From assembly GCF_014646895.1 (NCBI RefSeq), contig NZ_BMOD01000005.1, positions 209,452 to 273,451 on the forward strand: a stretch of 64,000 nucleotides of DNA. The letters are read 5' to 3'. The first letter of the stretch is position 1, and the number at the start of each line of letters is the position of its first letter. A program made the translations under genes and the position numbers. Source of the stretch: Deinococcus roseus (GTDB taxonomy: Bacteria > Deinococcota > Deinococci > Deinococcales > Deinococcaceae). Shown one piece after another: positions 34,088-43,084 of this stretch. A model generated the notes under the pieces. The model worked only from the letters and a program-made list of their open reading frames with translations, ran no database searches and was not told the DNA's origin.

Positions 34088-36342
34088 TCGGCCCTCACCT
34101 GATAAAAGTTGACTTCCAGATGCAGGGTGATTTCCGATTCAAATTCCCTGAAGTCCATGGGGAACATCTCTCCGCGCCAGCCAAACAGTTGCAGCACCAC
34201 GCGTTCTGAGGTGGCGGGTTCTGCCACCTGCACATGCACGAAAACCCCACGTCGGGATTGCACGGTGGCCTTGACCACATAGCGGTAATTTCCAGCTTCG
34301 TGTTTGGAGGGTCCAAAGTACACGGCGATGCGCCCTTCGCCTTCGGGTTCCACACCGTTGATGTTGTAAAGCCCTCTGGGATTGAAGGGCATCAGTTCGA
34401 TGGGTCCAGCCGCGTACAGGCCGTAGGGTTTGCCGGGAATGGTGCTGACATAATCTTTGGATCCAGAGGAGGGCTCTGCACCAGCTTCAGGCAAATCCCG
34501 CACCTGCCAGACAAAGCCTTCTCCGCCTCCCAGATTGACGCTGACCAGGGTCTGGTTGTCACTGGTGGGGGTGCCCTGAATCTCAATGCCCTGCAAGGCC
34601 CGCACGGTGGTGCTGTCGGGGCTTCCAATCACATCGCCGCCCAGAGAAACCGGTGCCCAGTCCTCGCCGGTGAACATCAACACCTGACCATTGTCCGGTC
34701 CCTGGTTGCGCACAGGGACGTGCTGGATGGCGGTCACTGTGGACTGACCCGACAGGAAATCCATCAGGACATCCCCCTGCGGGAAAATCACCGGGGTCCA
34801 TTGCAGGGTTTCCAGACCTTCGGTGAAAGTGGTGATCATGAACTGTCCGGGCGCTCCAGCAGGCCCGAAAATGGACACGCCCTGGATGGCGGAAAGCTGG
34901 CTGTTCTGGGGATCTCCCGTGACATCTCCACCCAGATACACGGGTTGCCATTCTGACCCGGTGTATTTGAGGATCTGGTTGTCATCCGGGGTCTGGCTGG
35001 ACACAGGGTGTTTCTGCAGGCCCACCACGGTGGAATCTCCGTGCTCAAAGTCCAGCTGCACATCTCCTGCAGGTGCATTCACAGGCACCCACACCAGACG
35101 CTGTGGGTCTTCTTCGGATTCAGGGTTTCCGGTGTAGGTGGTGACCAGAAGCTGGTTGTTCTGGGTGGCTGGACTTTGCAGCGGGATGCCCTGCAATGCA
35201 GACACGAAGGTGCTTTTCACCGTTCCGGTGATGTCCCCGACCAGCATGGGAAAGGGGGTGGCCTGCCAGATGTTGTCTTTCAGGCCCAGGAAGGTCAGGG
35301 GCTCATCGTCTGTGCGGATGGTCCCGTCCGGGTACACATCGTAGGTCTGGATCTTGGAGACTCTGGTCTGGTGGGTGGGTCCGGTGACTTCTCCGTACAG
35401 CACCCGGTCCTTCCCCTTTTGCAGGTAGGTGGTGAGGAGGGAAAGGTCCAGCAGCACAGGACGTGCCGTTTCATCAATGCGAACGCTGTTCACGTTGCCT
35501 GCCTGGAAATCAGCGATGATCCCGGCCAGCAGCAGGGCATGCTGTCTGGGAGGCAGACCATCCGGGGTGGCTTCCTGGTCCAGTGCAGCGGTGCGCAGGG
35601 TGGTCACCCAGTGGGTGGTCAGCACCTGCAGCACCCGGTCCAGCACCGGTTCGGGAACACTCAGGTGGCCCTCCCAGTCCAGCAGGGGGGCGAGAATGGT
35701 TTGCAGGTGGGTTTCCAGCCCTGCCCCCAGATCCGGGTTGAGGTTCTGCTGCAGGATGCCAATGAGCTGGTTCACCAGATGGTCCGGGGTTTCCTCTCCC
35801 ATCAGGGCACGGGTACGCACCCTGTCCCGCAACCAGCCAGAGAATTCATGTTCCAGGCGGTACAGACGGTGGTCCGGGGCCGTGAAGCTGAAATCCAGAA
35901 TGAAGTCGTCTTCCCAGCGGCTGGGCACCAGGCTTTCCTGTGCGGTGCGGCAGGGCTGTGAGGGCAATGGCTCCTCATCGGTGGGGCAGGAACGGTATTC
36001 CAGGGTCACGTAAAGGTGCTGTTCCCCTTCGCTGAGACCAGGCTGCTTTTTCAGCCATGCAGCAAGGCTGGCGCACTGCACACGGGGCACCCGCACCAGT
36101 TCTCCGCTGGGCGTGAGGGCCAGACCCGGGGTGACTTTCACTTCCGCAGATTCGTATTTGACCTGCAGGCCGCAAAGGGTGCCGTATCCCAGCGCTCCCC
36201 GGCTGAGCAGGTGCTGGTGGCCGGACAGGTAAGCAAATTCCTGGGTGAAATCGTCTTCGCCCAGCACCATGCCTTCTGCGAAGTAAACGTGCTTGTCAAA
36301 CCGGGTGAGCGCATGGGTGAGGGGATCGGTGCAGGTTTTCAT
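34084..36342 (-). CDS. eCIS fibre-like protein with five tandem beta repeats
   Basis: The 752-aa protein starts at ATG 36342, preceded by a strong AAGGAGG; the longer frame lacks such support. Residues 19-88 form the module shared with the next gene. Residues 170-310 are helical. Five repeats of 44-58 residues begin at about 369, 427, 471, 523 and 569 with the pattern GDV----STV-A-Q--PV----P--NQ-L------W-PV. The last 130 residues are beta-rich. Short GD-rich beta repeats of this kind are found in phage tail fibres and spikes, so it is the best receptor-binding candidate, in the place of Afp13. Function is inferred from repeats and position. Confidence 0.65.
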   Translation of the reverse strand: MKTCTDPLTHALTRFDKHVYFAEGMVLGEDDFTQEFAYLSGHQHLLSRGALGYGTLCGLQVKYESAEVKVTPGLALTPSGELVRVPRVQCASLAAWLKKQPGLSEGEQHLYVTLEYRSCPTDEEPLPSQPCRTAQESLVPSRWEDDFILDFSFTAPDHRLYRLEHEFSGWLRDRVRTRALMGEETPDHLVNQLIGILQQNLNPDLGAGLETHLQTILAPLLDWEGHLSVPEPVLDRVLQVLTTHWVTTLRTAALDQEATPDGLPPRQHALLLAGIIADFQAGNVNSVRIDETARPVLLDLSLLTTYLQKGKDRVLYGEVTGPTHQTRVSKIQTYDVYPDGTIRTDDEPLTFLGLKDNIWQATPFPMLVGDITGTVKSTFVSALQGIPLQSPATQNNQLLVTTYTGNPESEEDPQRLVWVPVNAPAGDVQLDFEHGDSTVVGLQKHPVSSQTPDDNQILKYTGSEWQPVYLGGDVTGDPQNSQLSAIQGVSIFGPAGAPGQFMITTFTEGLETLQWTPVIFPQGDVLMDFLSGQSTVTAIQHVPVRNQGPDNGQVLMFTGEDWAPVSLGGDVIGSPDSTTVRALQGIEIQGTPTSDNQTLVSVNLGGGEGFVWQVRDLPEAGAEPSSGSKDYVSTIPGKPYGLYAAGPIELMPFNPRGLYNINGVEPEGEGRIAVYFGPSKHEAGNYRYVVKATVQSRRGVFVHVQVAEPATSERVVLQLFGWRGEMFPMDFREFESEITLHLEVNFYQVRAE

Positions 36343-36381
36343 GGGTCCTCCTTGAATCAATGGGCACAGCAAAAGGGTGGA

Positions 36382-38451
36382 TCAAAGCACCCAGCGGGGA
36401 TCGGTGCCAGCGTCCCACAGCCGGGACAGCAGGGGGTTTCTGCCCAGGATCAGGCTGGGCAGCAGTCTGGAAAGTGGAACCTCTTTGAGGGCTGTGCCAG
36501 AACCCAGCACAGCGCTGCCCACCTTGAACAGTGCCCAGTCGAAATACACTTCAAAACGGGTGTGGGCGGGTTTGTTCTGTTCGGTGATCAGGGTGAGAAG
36601 TTGCACCTGGCGTTCCAGTTCTTCCACTTCAGGAACCCCATCCGGGAGCAGGATCACCACCTGAAACTGGTGGGGGGTGCGGATGTCTTCCAGCACCTTC
36701 ACCCGTGAGCATTCGGGGTCCAGAGTGCTGGGGGCGGGGTAAGGGTCGAGGGACAGATTGAGCAGCATTTCAAGTCCTCTGCGGGTGCCCCTGAGGGGGA
36801 GCATGGTCGAGGCATGCTGGACCATGAAGCGTTTTTGCTGCCCGTTGAAGTGCCCTGGAAATTCAATGCCCATCCAGGAGGCCAGCCATTCCAGGTCTTC
36901 TGCCGGGGTGCTGTGGGGGTCAAAGCGTTTCTCACTGGCAGCAATGCGGCCTTCCAGATCCGTGAAAATGCCCTCGGTGTTGGCCAGGAAGCGCTCCAGC
37001 AGACTGGCAGATTCTGGATTTTCCCGGAAAATTCCAGGAAGGTATTGCAGGTAGCTGAATCTGGGGTAGTAAGCCCTGAGGGCCCGGATTCGGGGTGTGG
37101 TGCGCCCGGAACCCTGCAAAGTCACTTCCAGGTACAGGTAACGGCCCTGCACCTCCTGAAAGAGGGTTTCCAGGGTGCGAAACCCGGCGTCCAGGGGTTC
37201 CAGGGGCAATTCCCGGCCCATGCCACGGGTGTAGGGGGTGGGCTGGGGTTTCAGCCAGCGGCTTCTGGGGGCCTGATTGGGCGGCAAGGCCTGATTGGTG
37301 GCATAAGCCCGGATTTCAATGCGGGTGTCGGGTTCCAGATCGGCATCCAGAAAAAGGCGGTGCCAAACACAACCAGCTTCCTTGCCATCAAAGCAGTAAA
37401 GCAGCTGTCCGGTGGTCTTGAAGCGGGGTCTGGGTTGCTCTGCCAGAGGCAAAATCCCGTTTTCAGAGTGGTAATGGATGCGGTCCCGCACCAGCACCAG
37501 TCCTTTCCCCACAAAATCCCGCATGGGGAAATAGCAGGATTCTGGCAGGGTGGCCCCTGTGCGGTACTTCAGGGCCTGGTTGCCCTGCTTTTCCACCAGA
37601 AAAATGCAGGAGGGGAGTGCATGCAGGGCATAACCCCGTTCAAACCCATCCGGGAGCTTTAACTTGAGGTCCTGCAGCCCGTTCTGGGAGGTCCATTGAA
37701 ACACGCCCTGATGGGTCAACAGCACGCCTCTTTCACGGTCTGGAAAGACCATCTGCAAAACCTGCACCTGACCCAGATCGTGAAAACTTCCGGTCACTTT
37801 TTGCAGGGTGCGGGTGTCCCCCACATCTGCGAAAGTGGCCTCCTGGGCTGTGGTTTCCGTGGGAATGGGGCGCAACTGGGCATCAAAAGTCCACAGGTGG
37901 GCCTGATCACCCTGCTGTTCCAGCAACCAGAATCCACCTTCAACCCTGGGGTACAGGTGCTGGATGCGTCCACTGGGTGCAAAATCCACCTGCTCTGGCA
38001 AAGGAGGTCCTCCGGCCACCAGATCGAACACGTACAGGGTGCGGTCTGCAGCCACCACCAGACGCTGGCTTTCGGTGACTGCCAGGGCATTCAGCAACAC
38101 CGGAGCAGGTGAAGCAGCAGGCTGATCACTGAAAGCCCCGTGTTCTCTGGAAGGAGCAGCCATGTCCCCTGTCCAGTAAGTCTGGGGAATGCGGGTCTGG
38201 GGGGCCAGCACCTGCACTTTCGTGCGGTCTTCGGAAATCAGGTACACATTCCCCCAGGCATCTGCCCCTATGCTGCGCAAATCAGCAGCGGTGGGCAGGT
38301 GGTCTGAGGGATGGGTCTGGAAGTGAAACACTTCGGGGGCCAGCGTCACGGCCTGGGATGTCTGGTCGTATCCGAGGTGAAACCCCCCGATGCTGCTCTC
38401 CCAGTCCGTCTGACCGAGCAGCAGGTGGTACCCCGAGCCGTTGACATCCAT
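36382..38451 (-). CDS. eCIS baseplate protein, phage tail protein I type, with added N-terminal domain
   Basis: 689 aa. The C-terminal 250 residues match phage tail protein I/Afp12-like subunits: YLQYLPGIFRENPESASLLERFLANTEGIFTDLEGRI, then LEWLASWMGIEF and LRGTRRGLEMLLNLSL. The first 330 residues are a separate beta-rich domain with repeating strands (NVYLISEDRT, RTLYVFDLVAGG, GGFWLLEQQG), probably a propeller. The fused propeller is not part of simple phage tail protein I. It could decorate the baseplate or bind a surface. The gene lies next to baseplate J, as in other eCIS clusters. Confidence 0.82.
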   Translation of the reverse strand: MDVNGSGYHLLLGQTDWESSIGGFHLGYDQTSQAVTLAPEVFHFQTHPSDHLPTAADLRSIGADAWGNVYLISEDRTKVQVLAPQTRIPQTYWTGDMAAPSREHGAFSDQPAASPAPVLLNALAVTESQRLVVAADRTLYVFDLVAGGPPLPEQVDFAPSGRIQHLYPRVEGGFWLLEQQGDQAHLWTFDAQLRPIPTETTAQEATFADVGDTRTLQKVTGSFHDLGQVQVLQMVFPDRERGVLLTHQGVFQWTSQNGLQDLKLKLPDGFERGYALHALPSCIFLVEKQGNQALKYRTGATLPESCYFPMRDFVGKGLVLVRDRIHYHSENGILPLAEQPRPRFKTTGQLLYCFDGKEAGCVWHRLFLDADLEPDTRIEIRAYATNQALPPNQAPRSRWLKPQPTPYTRGMGRELPLEPLDAGFRTLETLFQEVQGRYLYLEVTLQGSGRTTPRIRALRAYYPRFSYLQYLPGIFRENPESASLLERFLANTEGIFTDLEGRIAASEKRFDPHSTPAEDLEWLASWMGIEFPGHFNGQQKRFMVQHASTMLPLRGTRRGLEMLLNLSLDPYPAPSTLDPECSRVKVLEDIRTPHQFQVVILLPDGVPEVEELERQVQLLTLITEQNKPAHTRFEVYFDWALFKVGSAVLGSGTALKEVPLSRLLPSLILGRNPLLSRLWDAGTDPRWVL

Positions 38452-38452
38452 G

Positions 38453-40570
38453 TCAGCCGCATCCTTTCACTTTGCTGCTGGGCACCGAAACCAGCAGGCG
38501 GTCCGGGGTGTCCGGGGCGCTGGGAGCAAGGTCTTCCAGGGGCAGGGGATCTCCCACACTGATGGAGAGGGCTGCAAGCAAAGGAAATTCATCTTCTTGC
38601 AGGGTCACGGTCTGGGTGGGGTTGGGGGTCCCCACTTCTGCGAGCAGCACATCCTGGGCGTACTGCACCGAGGCCACCCGGTTCACTGTGGCCAGCAACT
38701 CCATGGCCCGCACGGGTTTCTTCATGGCCCAGCCTGTCTGGTTTGCAGAAGGCAAGGGGGAAAGAAAGGCCCTCAATGCAGCTTTCACATCGTCCTGCAC
38801 CTGCGAAAAAGCCACTCCAGGTTGCGCCTCCAGCCCAATGGACACCAGAATCTGGCGGTACCTGGGAGGGTAAACCACCACTTCCGTGGTGACCAGACGG
38901 CGCGGGTCCAGATGGTCACACACGGCCTGCAGAAACAGGGTGTCTGGCATGGGGGCGTCCATGTGGGCTGCGTCGTGTTGTGGAACCACCAGCAGGCGCA
39001 CGGTGCCAGGAGTCTTCTGGGACAGGAGTTCCACCCGCCCCACTTCAATTCCGGGGGTGCTGTAGGTCAGGTTTTTGAAGTCTTCTGCTGTCACCGCCCG
39101 CTGGCCATGCTGGAACAGCTGCGGGATGCGTTTTTCTGCATCCTGCACTTTCTCTGCATCTGCTCCGCCCCAGGTGGGGTAACTGTGCAACACCTTGATT
39201 CTGGGGTGCTCGATGCTGCTGATGGCTTTCTCCCCCAGGTTCCCCCTGGCACCCACCGAGTAGGCATAATCGGCCCGGATCTGGGACTGGGGTGCTGGAC
39301 GGGTTCCTCTGAGGCCATTTCCAAAGTGAATTTCTCCTGATTCTGCGTCCAGCACGAAAACCCGACTCTGCTCCTGGTAGACCTTTTTCACGGCAGGGGG
39401 CAGGGTCGGATCGGGAAGGATCACCTCTGGCGCAGCTTCGTGCAGGTCATTGACACGGGTCCAGGTCTGGGTTTCGTTGCCTGCACGGACATGCACGGCA
39501 ACAGATCTGGGCAGCACCGGAGCACGGGACAGGCGCACCACCTGATCGGGTTCGCCGGTGCCATCTGGCAGGATCTCCGAATACACCCATTCCTCCTGGG
39601 TGATTTTCAGACCATTGACCTGCACAGCAGCCAGTTGAAATTCACTTCCCTGCAGGTTGATGCGCAGCCAGCCCAGCAGTTTTTCCTTCAACTGGGTGTC
39701 TTCCAGATCTGGGGGCATCAGGCCCACCCCGGCTTCCAGGGGGTCCAGATCGTTCCAGTCGGTGTCAAAGGTGGGCAGGGTGACTTCCAGGGTGAAAGGG
39801 GCTGTCACGGTGTCCTGCAGCAAACGGGCAGGCAGGGTCCGGAAGGTCAACTGGTCGTTTTTCAGCGAGGGCAAATCGATGGTGAAAGGCAACTGGTCCC
39901 GTTTCTGGTCCACCCGCACTTTTTTCAGGTCGTAAGAAGGCACCACGCCCAGAGTGAGCTTTTCCCCGGTGTGCTTCTTCAGGAAGGCATCGCGGGTGTC
40001 TTTTGAGCCTTCAGGCAGAAAGAGGCCCAGCCAGACGGCTCCATCTGCGCTGTCCCTGGCCCCCACCCGTGAAAGCAAGTCGTCCAGAATCGGGGTCACC
40101 TGATAGAGGGTCAGTTCATGGTCGGGGTATGAGGCGTACAGGTCCTGATAGGCCTGCAGGAGAGCAGCATCCGGGGTGATCTGCTGTTTGTAAAAGACCC
40201 TGGCTTCCAGAGGCAGCACCTTCAGACCATGCGTGGCCCGGAAAGGGATGCTTCCTGCTCTGAGCAGGGTTTCCTGGCGCACCTCTTCCAGTGCATCTGC
40301 TTTGAGGGACACCAGTCCAGAGGCCGCCTGCGCTTCCTGGAGTCCCATGCCCAGCAGGGAGAGGAATTTCAGGCGGTTGCGTTCCGGGATCAGGTTGGCC
40401 CGGTACAGCAAGGTCTCGGTCATGAAGGCGAACAGTTCCAGCAGGGTGACGCCAGGATCTGCCTTGGAAAAGTTGGTCCATTCGGGATTGTGAACCGGAA
40501 TGCGGGCCAGCGCTTCCTGCACCAGATCTGCGTACTTTTTGTCTTCCAGCACCGGAGGTTTTAAAGGCAT
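38453..40570 (-). CDS. eCIS baseplate wedge protein (baseplate J, Afp11-like)
   Basis: 705 aa. The N-terminus DLVQEALARIPVHNPEWTNF and DPGVTLLELFAFMTETLLYRANLIPERNRLKFL is the signature of the putative baseplate assembly protein family that replaces gpJ/gp6 in eCIS. Late motifs FGNGLRGTRP and DFKNLTYSTPGIEVGRVEL are also typical. It should form the wedge ring with the gp25 and tail-protein-I subunits. The start codon overlaps the gp25 stop by one base. Confidence 0.92.
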   Translation of the reverse strand: MPLKPPVLEDKKYADLVQEALARIPVHNPEWTNFSKADPGVTLLELFAFMTETLLYRANLIPERNRLKFLSLLGMGLQEAQAASGLVSLKADALEEVRQETLLRAGSIPFRATHGLKVLPLEARVFYKQQITPDAALLQAYQDLYASYPDHELTLYQVTPILDDLLSRVGARDSADGAVWLGLFLPEGSKDTRDAFLKKHTGEKLTLGVVPSYDLKKVRVDQKRDQLPFTIDLPSLKNDQLTFRTLPARLLQDTVTAPFTLEVTLPTFDTDWNDLDPLEAGVGLMPPDLEDTQLKEKLLGWLRINLQGSEFQLAAVQVNGLKITQEEWVYSEILPDGTGEPDQVVRLSRAPVLPRSVAVHVRAGNETQTWTRVNDLHEAAPEVILPDPTLPPAVKKVYQEQSRVFVLDAESGEIHFGNGLRGTRPAPQSQIRADYAYSVGARGNLGEKAISSIEHPRIKVLHSYPTWGGADAEKVQDAEKRIPQLFQHGQRAVTAEDFKNLTYSTPGIEVGRVELLSQKTPGTVRLLVVPQHDAAHMDAPMPDTLFLQAVCDHLDPRRLVTTEVVVYPPRYRQILVSIGLEAQPGVAFSQVQDDVKAALRAFLSPLPSANQTGWAMKKPVRAMELLATVNRVASVQYAQDVLLAEVGTPNPTQTVTLQEDEFPLLAALSISVGDPLPLEDLAPSAPDTPDRLLVSVPSSKVKGCG

Positions 40571-40959
40571 CAGGCACCTCCCAGTTGCATGGCAAAGCGG
40601 GTTTCATGGGTGGTTCCGCTGGCCACCAGCTGGTATTGCACCTGCACGATCACAGCGGTTTCGTCTTGCGGGTCTTCCAGCACGGCCACATCTTTGACCG
40701 AGATGCGCTTTTCCCACTGCTGCAAGGCCAGTTCCACCCTTGAAGCAATCAGGTGACGGGTGGCGGGGGTGTTGGGCTCAAAAAGCAGGCGTTCCAGTCC
40801 AGCCCCAAATTCCGGGGCACGCAGGCGCTCTGAAACCTGGGTGCGCAGGATGATTTCAATGTTCTGCAGGATGTTCTCGGTGCCTGCAGCGTAAACGAAA
40901 CGTCCATCTTTGATTTGCAGTGGAAAATTCAGTCCAGTTCCTAACAGGGAGTCACGCAC
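40570..40959 (-). CDS. eCIS gp25-like baseplate protein (Afp9-like)
   Basis: 129 aa, the usual length. GPW/gp25 family features are visible: ENILQNIEIILRTQVSERLRAPEFGAGLERLLFEPN, corresponding to the L-T--GER---P-FG--L---LF consensus. gp25 joins the baseplate to the first sheath ring through a handshake with sheath strands. Followed directly by baseplate J. Confidence 0.93.
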   Translation of the reverse strand: MRDSLLGTGLNFPLQIKDGRFVYAAGTENILQNIEIILRTQVSERLRAPEFGAGLERLLFEPNTPATRHLIASRVELALQQWEKRISVKDVAVLEDPQDETAVIVQVQYQLVASGTTHETRFAMQLGGA

Positions 40960-40962
40960 ACA

Positions 40963-42435
40963 TCACCTCTTCACGGGGAAACAAATTCGAAAGAAAGGCA
41001 GCCACCAGAACACGATGTTCAGCACCACCACAAACACCAGCAGCAAAATCAGCGCCACCAGCGTGATGATGGGAATGGAAAACGAGCAGATCAGGCCCAG
41101 GTTGAAATCCACCGCCTGCTCCAGCTTGCCGTCCAGCACCTTTGGGGTGATCTGCTGGATTTTCTTGCGCAGTTCGGTGCTCATCTCGATGGAGACGTTG
41201 CGGCGGTATTTGCGCAACCCCCGGATGCTCACATCACTGGGCATCACAATGCGGATGGGTCTGCCAGGAGCATCAGGATCAAAATAAGGGGCAATCAGGA
41301 AAGGCAGGCTGGGTTCAGAGAGGAGGTGGGGCCGGAAGCGGCAGTAAGGGCGGTGGTAATACATCCGCACCACAAACGGGTCCGAGGCAGAGAGTCGGGA
41401 TTCCCTGAGGGGCACATTCGGCAGGGTCAGGGGCGGGTACTGCAAGCCATTGAAGAAGTTGAACAAATCCTGACCCACCGAAACGGAAGTGGTGCGCAAA
41501 TTCAGGCTGGGATGGTTGGCAGGGTCCACAGTGCCCAGTTTGTGGTAGGGCCGCACCTGCCTGAGGGCATCCCAGTAGGTCACATTCCCCGCTGTCTTGT
41601 AAATGGAAAGCCTGTCAAAAAGGGGTGTCATGGGGTTTCCAGTTGTCGGATTGCTGGGAGCATCTATGGCACTCAGGGCAGCAGGCAAATACCTGGAAAA
41701 CCAATCCAGAAAATCCGAGAAGAAGAAGGTGCTGGCCTCCTGATCGGTGGGATCCGCAGGCAGAAACTGAAACCCATTCAGGGCTTCCTGCAATTGCTCT
41801 TTGAATTGCTGGGTGGCCGGGTGTTTTGGGCCAGCACCCCTGGTGCTGGCATAGCGGGCCACTTCCTGGGCCAGATCTGCCGCACTGGGACGGGCAGAAT
41901 CAGAAACATAAGTGTCCCTGCTGGAGGTGGGCACCAGACCCGCCCAGATTTTGCGCTGCTGGTCTCCAGAGCCGCACATCACCGGGAAAAGCCCCTGCAG
42001 TTCCTCCTGGGGGTTGGGTTTTTGCAGGTCTGCGGTCAGCCAGCCCTGGCCTTTCACCCAGGCGTACTCCTCACCTCCCACCAGACGGCGCACCACAAAG
42101 GCCACCCTCTCCCCTTTTTCAGGGTGGGTCTGGCGTTCAGGGAGGGTGATTCCAGAGCAAACCAGACTGGCCGTCACCACTGCAAAATCTCCATGGGTGG
42201 GCTGGAAAAGTTTCTGGCCTGCGGTTTTCACCCGGTACTGTTCCAGATCGTCCGGGTTGTTTCTGGCCGTTTCGATCAGGGTGGTCATGAATTCATCGTC
42301 GTGAAACACCAGCACCGAGGGGCGTTTCATGGTGTTCTGGTTCTGACCATGCCAGCTTGATGAAGGACTCACCCACTGGGTCACAAACTGGGTCTGTCCC
42401 ACCAGGGCGTGTGCTGCGATCATTCTTGCCTGCAT
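40963..42435 (-). CDS. eCIS-operon protein with C-terminal membrane segment, unknown function
   Basis: 490 aa from ATG 42435 (GGTGAG upstream, 4 bp after the spike gene). The body (1-440) is soluble and contains FHDDEFMTTLIETARNNPDD and two Trp/Tyr-rich stretches. The last 45 residues contain a very hydrophobic run, PIITLVALILLLVFVVVLNIV, then WW and a basic tail. No signal peptide, so the soluble part should stay in the cytosol with the tail in the membrane, or the hydrophobic tail may be hidden in the particle. It lies between spike and gp25, inside the baseplate block. I do not recognise a family. A membrane anchor for the particle is one possible role. Confidence 0.65.
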   Translation of the reverse strand: MQARMIAAHALVGQTQFVTQWVSPSSSWHGQNQNTMKRPSVLVFHDDEFMTTLIETARNNPDDLEQYRVKTAGQKLFQPTHGDFAVVTASLVCSGITLPERQTHPEKGERVAFVVRRLVGGEEYAWVKGQGWLTADLQKPNPQEELQGLFPVMCGSGDQQRKIWAGLVPTSSRDTYVSDSARPSAADLAQEVARYASTRGAGPKHPATQQFKEQLQEALNGFQFLPADPTDQEASTFFFSDFLDWFSRYLPAALSAIDAPSNPTTGNPMTPLFDRLSIYKTAGNVTYWDALRQVRPYHKLGTVDPANHPSLNLRTTSVSVGQDLFNFFNGLQYPPLTLPNVPLRESRLSASDPFVVRMYYHRPYCRFRPHLLSEPSLPFLIAPYFDPDAPGRPIRIVMPSDVSIRGLRKYRRNVSIEMSTELRKKIQQITPKVLDGKLEQAVDFNLGLICSFSIPIITLVALILLLVFVVVLNIVFWWLPFFRICFPVKR

Positions 42436-42439
42436 ACAC

Positions 42440-43084
42440 TCACCAGATGTTCCCTGCGCCGGGGGTGTAGGCGGCACTGACCACGCTGTTGGTGATCACG
42501 GTGTCGGCCTGCACCACCCCGCTGAATTTGCTCATGCCTGCATTGACCGTGACCATCCCAGCAGAGATTTCCACGGTGGCAGCCCCCACCGTCACTTTAC
42601 CTGCAGCGTTCACCGTGATTCCAGAGGGATCCAGTTTCACGCTGTTTCCGTTGGCGTCCTGCAATTCAATGCTGCCGGGTCCATCTTTCAGTTTCACGGT
42701 CTGCCCTGCCGGGGTCTGGATCAGGATTTCTTCCTGTCCGGAACGCTCGGTGAACCTGAGCTGCATGCCACTCCGGGTCTTGAGGACTTTGGTTTCGTTC
42801 TGGGAACCCACCCGTTCCGGGGGCCGGTCTGAGCCGTTCCACAGGCAACCCATCACATAAGGCTTTGAAGGGTCTCCAGCTTCAAAAGTCACCAGCACTT
42901 CATCGTCAATTTCTGGGATGAAGAAAGACCCTTTGCCCGCACCCCCCATCAGGGTGGCAAGTCTCGCCCAGGCTTCCTGGCTGTCCGAGCTGGACCAGGG
43001 GTATTTGACCCGCACCCGACCCTGGTTGTCCGGATCCTGGTGGCTGGTGACCAGTGCGGGATACACTCCGTAGAGGCGTTCCAT
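42440..43084 (-). CDS. eCIS spike protein (gpV/VgrG gp5-like)
   Basis: 214 aa. The OB-fold pattern is clear: YPALVTSHQDPDNQGRVRVKYPW, ARLATLMGGAGKGSFFIPEIDDEVLVTFEAGDPSKPYVMGCLWNG. After residue 110 a beta-helix-like region with short alternating repeats leads to the C-terminus. It forms the trimeric needle under the hub. In many eCIS the hub and spike are one protein (Afp8); here they are separate, overlapping by one base. Confidence 0.92.
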   Translation of the reverse strand: MERLYGVYPALVTSHQDPDNQGRVRVKYPWSSSDSQEAWARLATLMGGAGKGSFFIPEIDDEVLVTFEAGDPSKPYVMGCLWNGSDRPPERVGSQNETKVLKTRSGMQLRFTERSGQEEILIQTPAGQTVKLKDGPGSIELQDANGNSVKLDPSGITVNAAGKVTVGAATVEISAGMVTVNAGMSKFSGVVQADTVITNSVVSAAYTPGAGNIW

